The position numbers and the translations under genes are program-made. From positions 1 to 25,406 of the IMG/VR virus record IMGVR_UViG_3300032325_000065: a DNA stretch of 25,406 bases. One strand, 5' to 3'. Below the pieces are notes generated by a model. It did no database searches and had not been told where the DNA came from. It worked only from the letters and a program-made list of their open reading frames with translations. Each line of letters starts with the position of its first letter. Positions within the stretch are counted from its first letter, which is position 1. The stretch is from a virus. Positions 1 to 6,400 of the stretch are shown here, piece by piece.

Positions 1-848
1 GAAGCAATAATTTCTTTAGATGGCAAACTTGACAAATTAACATTATTAGGTGCAGAACTTACTGGTGCATTAGGTGGTCGGATTATGCCTTCATCTATTA
101 ATCTCAGTTCTTCAGCAGGCGAAAATTTAGGCTTAACCGATCCTTTTATAAATGTTGCAGCAGGATTAGGTGAATTTTTATCTACCCAACCTTGCACTTC
201 TTCCCCACCAATGTACTGTGTACTAGCAGTCCATTCAGGTTTTTCAGGTCTAGAATAAATAACTTCTGGCACACCATCTTTAATTCTTATAAGTTCGTCA
301 CCAGCTTTCTGTGACCTATACTCTGGCGGCTTAGTCATTTCAGTCAATAACGTACCTGCAAACTGTCTGGCCATAGGATTATAGGAATTTGATCCTCTTA
401 ATACAGCAGCCATTGGGTTAGGTGCTTGACCTGCAATTGCTTCTCTTTGCTGGTATTGTGGATTTAATTGCAAATTAGCATCATACATATCTGCTGTCGT
501 TGCTTGTGTTCGCTGGCCACTTTGATTGTATATGCCAGCCTCTTGAGCAGGCGTACCTTTATATTCTTTAAACATTGCTTGTAAATCTTCAGAGCCTCTT
601 TTTCTAATTGCTTCTGCAAGTTTCGCTTGCTGAGTATCGCCTTCCTCAAGCATTGACTTACCTACATACGCATTAACTAAAGGCAAAATGTTTTGAAAGA
701 AGCTAGGTGCGACATAACGACCACTTATCATTTGACCTTGTGGCTGCTGATTCTGTGACATTAGCATAGTCGCTAATCTTTGTTGACGAATAATCGCTTG
801 CTGTTGAGCAAAATCTTCAGGCGAAAGATTTTGATATTGATCTGCCAT
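1..848 (-). CDS. Probable internal virion or tail-associated protein, C-terminus cut by window edge
   Basis: The reading frame starts at ATG 848 (MADQYQNLSPEDFAQQQ) and stays open to the left edge, giving at least 282 residues. It starts 3 nt after the stop of the preceding 113-aa gene, so it is co-transcribed with the tail genes. The first 120 residues are rich in Q, A and N, with short helical stretches; residues 170-250 contain a more ordered E/K/P-rich part (IRIKDGVPEVIYSRPEKPEW). I see no enzyme motif, signal peptide or membrane segment. Being the last visible gene of the head-tail cluster, after the tail hub and the S74-domain protein, it fits an ejected internal protein or tail accessory protein of podoviruses. 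That role is inferred from position and composition only. Confidence 0.75.
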   Translation of the reverse strand, partial: MADQYQNLSPEDFAQQQAIIRQQRLATMLMSQNQQPQGQMISGRYVAPSFFQNILPLVNAYVGKSMLEEGDTQQAKLAEAIRKRGSEDLQAMFKEYKGTPAQEAGIYNQSGQRTQATTADMYDANLQLNPQYQQREAIAGQAPNPMAAVLRGSNSYNPMARQFAGTLLTEMTKPPEYRSQKAGDELIRIKDGVPEVIYSRPEKPEWTASTQYIGGEEVQGWVDKNSPNPAATFIKGSVKPKFSPAEELRLIDEGIIRPPNAPVSSAPNNVNLSSLPSKEIIA

Positions 849-851
849 GAT

Positions 852-1193
852 TTATCCTGCGTCGTAGTTAGCAACATAATTAGGCACAGTACCACCACCA
901 CCGTATTGTGAGTACACATTACCTGCACCATACTGTTTGTTTGCCATTGCTGTTTGTCTGTACGGATCATTGTTTTGATTACGCAAAGCCATTGCCAATG
1001 CTTGTTGCTGTGCATTTCCACCTTGTTGACCTATCATGCCTGCTTGTTGCACTTGATTGTTCTGTTCTTGCATTGCAGCGTTCTGCATTGCTGATTGTGA
1101 GCCTGTATTCTGATAAGTCGGCTGCATATTCATGCCTTGACCGTAATCAATTGGCATACCCAAGTAAGGATTATTCATCATGTATGGATTCAT
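852..1193 (-). CDS. Small Q/N/G/Y-rich virion-associated protein
   Basis: A 113-aa protein beginning MNPYMMNNPYLGMPIDYGQ, extremely rich in Gln, Asn, Gly, Met and Tyr. It has repeated QNNxxQ, QQGG and YGGGG stretches and no hydrophobic core segment, so it is probably largely disordered. Its ATG overlaps the stop of the S74-domain gene (TAATG), and a GGAG lies 7 nt before the start, so translation is probably coupled. Short low-complexity proteins of this kind occur among podovirus ejection and tail genes, but I recognise no named family. Plus-strand ORFs antisense to it are artefacts of the repetitive codons. Confidence 0.75.
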   Translation of the reverse strand: MNPYMMNNPYLGMPIDYGQGMNMQPTYQNTGSQSAMQNAAMQEQNNQVQQAGMIGQQGGNAQQQALAMALRNQNNDPYRQTAMANKQYGAGNVYSQYGGGGTVPNYVANYDAG

Positions 1194-2245
1194 TATATTG
1201 CTCCGTAGTTAACCATTTTATAACCATCTGAACCTGTAATTACAGCGTATGGCATGACTTTTTCAACGTCTTGTGCCATCACACCAACAAACTTACCGTC
1301 ACCTGCTTTTACCTTATATTCAGGCTTATATTCAAATTCATAAACAGGCAAGCCTTTGTATGCATAACCTAAAGACTTAATGTTTTCCTTCATGCGAATA
1401 TCTGAATACTTCATCATTCCTGCACCACCAAGACCATATATACCAGCATTTAAATTAGCTTGTTGTGCTTGCTTGCTGTTAAAGTCACCCATCTGAGCGT
1501 TATAGCCCATCTGTGCTGCACCTAAATAGTCTGCACCTGTTGTTGTTGCTTGTGGTGCTATGTTGTTACTAAACGTAGGATTGGTTACTTGTGAACCTGA
1601 TCTAATGGCGTTTAAGGTGTTAATCGGTTCATTACGAATGTAACCTGCTTGCTCAAAGCCTTGTCTATTTGCTGCCAACCCTGCTTGAAAGCCTGATGTT
1701 GTATTAGCTGCCAATAAGTCATTAACACGCTGGTCTTGTAACATCATTGCACGTTCATAGGCTTTAGAGCCAAGTCCTATGCCTTGATTAGATAATTTGT
1801 TTTCTAAAGTTTCACGACTTTGCTCAATTTGAGGCTGTAAACGCCTCATCGCTGCATCGTAATAAGTTTCGCCAGCATTGTAGCCAGTTTGGGGTAAGTT
1901 ATCTGTTCTAAATGGCGTACTGATCATGTTTTTGACATAATCTAAGCCTTGATTTTGCAGATTACCTAGACCTAAACTTGTCTGATTTTGTATATCAAAT
2001 AATTGCTGTTGTTCAGGAGATAAAGTTGTTCTTGATGACCACGTTGGATTACCGTATTGGTCTGTGCCTGACTGTGAGTATTCTAATGAGCCATATGGTG
2101 TGTATTGATTAACACGATTGGCAGCAGTCGCAGCTCTAGCAGCGTCTAAGTTGCCTTGTGATGTTGCTTGTGCAGCACCTGCGTAGTCTGGAGGAGGAGG
2201 AGCACTCTTTGCAGGCCCTAATCCTAAAAATCCACCACCACCCAT
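1193..2245 (-). CDS. Virion protein with C-terminal S74 intramolecular chaperone domain
   Basis: A 350-aa protein. Residues 1-270 begin with a Gly/Ala/Pro-rich leader (MGGGGFLGLGPAKSAPPPP), followed by Q/N-rich helical sequence of the type seen in podovirus tail or ejection proteins. The last 70 residues (from about 281) match the Peptidase_S74/endosialidase chaperone family: the SDIRMKENIK start with its Ser-Asp cleavage-site signature, then LPVYEFEYKPEY, GVMAQDVEKVMPYAV and a short NYG end. In that family the domain trimerises the preceding part and then cuts itself off at the Ser, using a Ser/Lys pair. The start has a good RBS (GAGGAGAATGACATG). It lies between the GNAT-like gene and the Q/N-rich gene. 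The N-terminal function is inferred. Confidence 0.88.
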   Translation of the reverse strand: MGGGGFLGLGPAKSAPPPPDYAGAAQATSQGNLDAARAATAANRVNQYTPYGSLEYSQSGTDQYGNPTWSSRTTLSPEQQQLFDIQNQTSLGLGNLQNQGLDYVKNMISTPFRTDNLPQTGYNAGETYYDAAMRRLQPQIEQSRETLENKLSNQGIGLGSKAYERAMMLQDQRVNDLLAANTTSGFQAGLAANRQGFEQAGYIRNEPINTLNAIRSGSQVTNPTFSNNIAPQATTTGADYLGAAQMGYNAQMGDFNSKQAQQANLNAGIYGLGGAGMMKYSDIRMKENIKSLGYAYKGLPVYEFEYKPEYKVKAGDGKFVGVMAQDVEKVMPYAVITGSDGYKMVNYGAI

Positions 2246-2246
2246 G

Positions 2247-2681
2247 TCATTCTCCTCTGTTTAGAGGACATTGGATGTCTAAAAACCGACAATCCTCTTT
2301 CCTCATAGTCATAATAACTAGATCGCCATCCATGTGACCATCTGGTATTTCAGCTACAATCTTAAAGCCTAAGTGTCGGTTTAACCTTAGAGCGTCTGCA
2401 TTATCTGCACATATTTGACCAATTATAACTTGTAAATTCAATTTGTTAAATGGGTAATCAAACGTAGCCCATAATAAATCTTTACTCATCCAATTCTGCG
2501 ATGTAGAACCTATGTGAATCTGACACGCTTTAGGCATAAAATTATTAAAACCGACTACTGCTGCTATATTTCCGTTGATTTCTTGACCTATACACATTGT
2601 ATCTTCAGGCAATGGATGATTCATAATCCTTACTAGCCAATCGCCTAAATATTTCTGATTTTCAGTCGTGACTCTACGCAC
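2247..2681 (-). CDS. GNAT-like acetyltransferase-fold protein
   Basis: A 144-aa protein started at GTG 2681, directly abutting the TAA of the upstream hub gene; GGAGGAG lies 8 nt upstream of the GTG, which decides this start. Residues 90-130 carry the typical GNAT C-terminal pattern NADALRLNRHLGFKIVAEIPDG (split here as NADALRLNRHLGFK and IVAEIPDG), with the beta-bulge/helix region KLNLQVIIGQICADNADAL before it. GNAT-fold proteins occur as single genes within head-tail clusters of many podovirus-type phages, where their substrate is unknown. The acetyl-CoA loop (Q/RxxGxG/A) is not clearly present, so a structural or modified role is possible. Confidence 0.8.
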   Translation of the reverse strand: MRRVTTENQKYLGDWLVRIMNHPLPEDTMCIGQEINGNIAAVVGFNNFMPKACQIHIGSTSQNWMSKDLLWATFDYPFNKLNLQVIIGQICADNADALRLNRHLGFKIVAEIPDGHMDGDLVIMTMRKEDCRFLDIQCPLNRGE

Positions 2682-4439
2682 TTATAGCACTCCTCCAGCT
2701 TCCATCACAAAATCGCTGGATGCCCAATGAAAATCTATGTTTTGCGATGCAACATTTAAGTTAATCGCAGCACTAAATCCTAGCCCTGTCACGCCTTGCC
2801 AATACTTTGTAATGACTAAGCCACCACCCCACAGCTTTTCATCCCATCTCGCTTGATCCCACAAGCCTGTATTAATAGATGTAGGATTAAAAGCAAGCTG
2901 ATTGGTTAAAGGCTGTGTATCAAAGTCAGTTGATATGCCACAAAGCACATTGGGTAAGCCTTGATCAGTCAAAAATATAGGTCTAACTAGCGTAAATCGC
3001 TTTAATTGACCTCGTGTTTCAAAATAGTTATATGCTTGCTGTGCATTACCTACAATATTCGTGTTGTTATCACTAAAACCTGTAAAGTATTGACCTACAT
3101 AGCCTTCACCACCAAAGTACATGATGTTATCGCCTGCTACTTCAAAGCAATTAGCTTCTATACCTGTAAATCTGGCCCACGATTTATTAATTGTGTTCAT
3201 TACATACTGTTCTATACCAAAATTTGTTGGTACATTAATAATCAGCATATTTGCTTCAGCCAAGAAGTTAATTTGCCAGCCAAAGTTGTTGTTGTACTGA
3301 CTTGCTGCTAATGAAACTGCGTAATAAATCTTGTCTGTCAGATTAATACGAGGATCAAGCCGACTAGACTGTAATGCAGCAGTAAGTGGTACAAGTCCAT
3401 CTTGCGTCAATAGTAATAAATCACCACCCCACTTAAAGAAGCACCTACGACTAAAAGTTTGACCAAATTGCCATAAGCCTACCATTGCCCATTCAGCAGG
3501 ATCGTTAGGATTTGTGCCTTTATAGACTAAAATCTCGCCCATGCTTGTAACAAATACAATAAAGTCATCTACACCATAACCAGCGTCTAATGTCCATGTA
3601 CCTGCTGCTTGTATGTAGCCACCATTACGATAAAACGCACCTAATGGGAACTCCTCTGCTACGCCTGTAATCGCCTGTACGTCTAAATACCAAAAACTCA
3701 GGCTATTGTTTTGGCAAAAATACAGTCTGTTCTTAAATAAATTAACATTAACAAATGTGTTACTGTTTACCCCTGTAATGCCACTTACTGTGTACGTTCC
3801 TACAACCGTTGCATCATTTGCAGGTGCTGTAACCATTGTGTAAGTAAAAGTAGACACACCTGTAACTGTAATTGCGTATGTACCATTAAACTGACTGGGC
3901 GTAGCACCTGATATTGTTATTCTGTTACCTGTAGCTAACCCATGTGCGACTGATGTTGTAAGTGTAGCCGTTAGATTACCTGTGCCACCACGAACTATTG
4001 TTGATATTGTTTGTGCTGTTGACGTTGTTGCTGCCGATGCCCAAATTGAGCCATCATAAATCAAGACTGGATCAACGCCATTGCAAGCTACAACAAAGTC
4101 ACCACCTGAGTTAGATATATTGACAAATTGCCACTTAGCATTTGTCAAACCTGAATAAACAATCGTAGCTGTTGAGCCTGTTACGTCATAAATCCTGTCA
4201 TTTGCAAAGCCAAATATCTTGTAACCTGATGGCGTAGGATAGTTAACTAATGTCTGTACCTTACCTACGATACCTGTACAAGTCTTTGTCCAGCCCTTAC
4301 GCAATTGCACATCTGTAGGTGTTGGCCAAAAGTTATTTAACGTCACAGCATCCAAAGGAGGCATTTGTGCCAATGAATCTCTATTATTCCATCCACCTAT
4401 CGGTGATGGCATAGATGTTGTCATTGCTGTTCTTGCCAT
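2682..4439 (-). CDS. P22 gp10-like tail hub / DNA-stabilisation protein with an inserted beta repeat
   Basis: A 585-aa beta-rich protein. Residues 12-50 (IGGWNNRDSLAQMPPLDAV, LRKGWTKTC), the central VDDFIVFVTSMGEILVYKG and the later TRGQLKRFTLVRPIFLT resemble the layout of P22 gp10-type beta-propeller tail-hub proteins, which close the head below the adaptor. Roughly residues 150-220 hold an insertion (VAHGLATGNRITISGA, QFNGTYAITVTGVSTFTYT) of the small beta module that databases often label E1 FCCH-like in phage proteins. It sits just downstream of the adaptor gene, as in P22 (gp4 then gp10). No strong RBS precedes ATG 4439; it lies 2 nt after the adaptor stop, so coupling is likely. The gp10 assignment is by pattern and order, not by alignment. 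Confidence 0.78.
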   Translation of the reverse strand: MARTAMTTSMPSPIGGWNNRDSLAQMPPLDAVTLNNFWPTPTDVQLRKGWTKTCTGIVGKVQTLVNYPTPSGYKIFGFANDRIYDVTGSTATIVYSGLTNAKWQFVNISNSGGDFVVACNGVDPVLIYDGSIWASAATTSTAQTISTIVRGGTGNLTATLTTSVAHGLATGNRITISGATPSQFNGTYAITVTGVSTFTYTMVTAPANDATVVGTYTVSGITGVNSNTFVNVNLFKNRLYFCQNNSLSFWYLDVQAITGVAEEFPLGAFYRNGGYIQAAGTWTLDAGYGVDDFIVFVTSMGEILVYKGTNPNDPAEWAMVGLWQFGQTFSRRCFFKWGGDLLLLTQDGLVPLTAALQSSRLDPRINLTDKIYYAVSLAASQYNNNFGWQINFLAEANMLIINVPTNFGIEQYVMNTINKSWARFTGIEANCFEVAGDNIMYFGGEGYVGQYFTGFSDNNTNIVGNAQQAYNYFETRGQLKRFTLVRPIFLTDQGLPNVLCGISTDFDTQPLTNQLAFNPTSINTGLWDQARWDEKLWGGGLVITKYWQGVTGLGFSAAINLNVASQNIDFHWASSDFVMEAGGVL

Positions 4440-4441
4440 GA

Positions 4442-5347
4442 TTATGAACCGTAGTAAGAGTCAGGAATGTTTGCCCAGCCAATAAGCACAGCACTAGGCT
4501 GTGGTGCAAAGCTAAGTGTTGCAGAGCCTTTATCATTCGCTTTGGCAATGCTAAGATAACGCTGATAATCTGCTCGTAAGTTTGTTGTATCAAAGCCTTT
4601 AATTTGAAAGTATTTAAGTTTGGTTAGTAAAACCATAACTGTATCGTCTAATACTGTTGTGTCTGTGTCTGCTTGAAAGCTATTTAATACAGCGTTTGTA
4701 GCACTTCTAACAAAGCCTTTTGATCTATATTCAAAGCCTAAATACTCTTGTGTATTGTATGGTGGCCATATCTGAAACGTGTTGCCTAATATTCTCCAAC
4801 GTACTCGTGGGCCTGTAGAAATATAACCAGACTTCAGCCATTGCCATTGCTGAGCATCAACTGGCCCAAGCATTTGCCAATGTTTGGTTTTATCCCAATG
4901 CGTATTATCTGTGATTGTTTCGTAGTCTGGTGGTAATGGATAAATTGTCTTACTAAACGTAACTGAGCCACCTACTGTTGTTTCAGAAGATTGCTGTGTC
5001 GTAGTCACAATAGTAGGACTAATTACTTCGTTGACATAAGTGTCTTGTGGTATTGCTGTGCCTACAATTGAGTATGTATTGTCTAGACCTGCCGTACTGG
5101 GAATAGCAGTCAATGTCTGAGTGCCTTCTGTCGTATTGCAGGTCGTAGTGATTGCGTTAGTATAAAAACGATACTCTAACTCTAATGCTTGCCAATCGGA
5201 CTCCTTAACTAAGTCATACCCAGCTCTGTTCATTAATGCTAAGACTTGTTGAACGTCTTGATTGGGATTGCCAATCACATAAGTAGGTATGGCTAAATTA
5301 AGTTCAGCAGTTGTTTGCTGAACCAGTTGGAGTAGATTGTATGACAT
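4442..5347 (-). CDS. Head-tail adaptor protein (SU10/P22 gp4-type)
   Basis: A 301-aa protein. The N-terminal helices (LLQLVQQTTAELNLAIP, VQQVLALMNRAGYDLVKE, SDWQALELEY) and the conserved block LPPDYETITDNTHWDK, WRILGNTFQIWPPY and LGFEYRSKGFV are the recurring signature of podovirus head-to-tail adaptor proteins that bind beneath the portal ring. The C-terminal helix region (VMVLLTKLKYFQIKGFDTT, ADYQRYLSIAKA) matches the helical tail of this family. An RBS (GAGGAAGCATAAAATG) supports ATG 5347. It sits between the 216-aa head gene and the gp10-like hub, which agrees with its job. Residues 70-120 are a Thr-rich beta insertion of unknown function. Confidence 0.85.
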   Translation of the reverse strand: MSYNLLQLVQQTTAELNLAIPTYVIGNPNQDVQQVLALMNRAGYDLVKESDWQALELEYRFYTNAITTTCNTTEGTQTLTAIPSTAGLDNTYSIVGTAIPQDTYVNEVISPTIVTTTQQSSETTVGGSVTFSKTIYPLPPDYETITDNTHWDKTKHWQMLGPVDAQQWQWLKSGYISTGPRVRWRILGNTFQIWPPYNTQEYLGFEYRSKGFVRSATNAVLNSFQADTDTTVLDDTVMVLLTKLKYFQIKGFDTTNLRADYQRYLSIAKANDKGSATLSFAPQPSAVLIGWANIPDSYYGS

Positions 5348-5348
5348 T

Positions 5349-5999
5349 TTATGCTTCCTCTGTGGCTACCGTTGATCTTCTTCGAGTTTTCTTTTCACCA
5401 ACAGCAGCAAGGATTTGTGCCATTTGTTCTTGCATTAGAGCTAATTTTGCATCTGTTTCTTGCTTAATTCTAACAGATTCTAGTTCTTTTTCAGCAAGTT
5501 CTTGACGTAATTGGTCAATTTCTTGTGTTCTTTTATCTGTTTCAGCAGAAGTAGATGCTAGATTTAAGAATGACTTAGCCTTATCTCTAAATGCGTATGG
5601 ACTCATGCCAGCAGCCATGCCCATGCGTTGTAATTGCTGATCTGAAGCGTTGGCAATAGATTCTACTGTATAGAATTTCATTGCTCTAAGTTCTTCAGCT
5701 TGGCTTTTACTGACTAATGGCCATTCTGCTACAGGTGTGCCTACAATATCTTGTTCTTCTGAGCCAATTCTGTTCTGGTATCTTGCCCATTGGATTGGAA
5801 ATCTTAGTTTATGACTGTTTAGTGCATAAGTATCAATCTCAGTCAAAGTATCGCCTGCGACACAGATGTGTACAAAGTCAAATTCTTTGTAGATTGGTCG
5901 ACCAGCTTCTAATGTTTCTTGCTCTTGTTGGACAGGTCTTTTGTAAAACTTTACTTGTAATCGTGAATCTGCATTATTTTCGTCTGATGGTAGTGCCAT
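5349..5999 (-). CDS. Conserved head-module protein with C-terminal coiled coil
   Basis: A 216-aa protein with a strong RBS (GAGGAGAAACAAATG). Residues 1-120 form a compact domain (FVHICVAGDTLTEIDTY, FPIQWARYQNRIG, GTPVAEWPLVSKSQAEELR), and residues 105-145 are TVESIANASDQQLQRMGM, a helix-hairpin-like stretch. Residues 150-205 are a coiled coil (DKRTQEIDQLRQELAEKEL, RIKQETDAKLALMQEQMAQI), ending in a basic KKTRRRS patch. I recognise this as a recurring neighbour of capsid genes in podovirus-type phages, but no function is established. It is the first gene after the terminator at 6025-6053, so it may depend on read-through or a separate late promoter that I cannot identify. Confidence 0.82.
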   Translation of the reverse strand: MALPSDENNADSRLQVKFYKRPVQQEQETLEAGRPIYKEFDFVHICVAGDTLTEIDTYALNSHKLRFPIQWARYQNRIGSEEQDIVGTPVAEWPLVSKSQAEELRAMKFYTVESIANASDQQLQRMGMAAGMSPYAFRDKAKSFLNLASTSAETDKRTQEIDQLRQELAEKELESVRIKQETDAKLALMQEQMAQILAAVGEKKTRRRSTVATEEA

Positions 6000-6024
6000 T
6001 TGTTTCTCCTCAAGGTATTAAGGT

Positions 6025-6053
6025 TAAAAAAAGAGGAAGCCGAAGCCTCCTCT
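6025..6053 (-). terminator. Rho-independent terminator after capsid genes
   Basis: Read on the minus strand, a 9-bp stem AGAGGAGGC / GCTTCCTCT (one G-U pair) closes a TTCG tetraloop and is followed directly by six to seven T. The 3' arm is plus 6032-6040, loop 6041-6044, 5' arm 6045-6053, and the A-run on the plus strand is 6026-6032. It lies downstream of the capsid and 98-aa genes and just before the RBS of the 216-aa gene. It is therefore well placed to reduce transcription after the highly expressed capsid gene. Confidence 0.88.
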
Positions 6054-6079
6054 CTATTATGCTACAAAACTACTTAATA

Positions 6080-6376
6080 TCAAACACTTGCTGCTGCGAA
6101 CCATGCATAACTATCTGTAGGTACAGATACAGCAGGTGATCCGTAAGTACCACCTGTTGCTGTTGCTATAAAAGTTGTAGGACTAACTGAGCAAACTGCT
6201 GTACTTGCAGCAATTGTTGCACCTGCTATTGCTAGTACATAACGCTTACCATCTGAACCAAATACTTGCGTTCCTAATGGGCCTACAGTTGGTATTGCTA
6301 CGCCAGCAGAATTTAAATTCGTATTAACTAAGTCATTTAAATTGATGCCTGACGTTGGGGTTACTGAATATGGCAT
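6080..6376 (-). CDS. Small capsid-associated (decoration-like) protein
   Basis: A 98-aa protein, MPYSVTPTSGINLNDLVNT onward, rich in Ala, Thr, Val, Gly and Ser, with alternating hydrophobic residues suggesting beta strands (GTQVFGSDGKRYVLAIAG, TAVCSVSPTTFIATA). It lies 24 nt after the capsid stop and before a strong terminator. Its leader (CTTAATTTAG, AAAAGGAATTATCATG) is almost a copy of the leader of the capsid gene itself, implying matched expression at high level. Position directly after the major capsid gene and its size suit a head decoration or head-fibre subunit. This is inference; no family motif is certain. Confidence 0.78.
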   Translation of the reverse strand: MPYSVTPTSGINLNDLVNTNLNSAGVAIPTVGPLGTQVFGSDGKRYVLAIAGATIAASTAVCSVSPTTFIATATGGTYGSPAVSVPTDSYAWFAAASV

Positions 6377-6400
6377 GATAATTCCTTTTCTAAATTAAGT

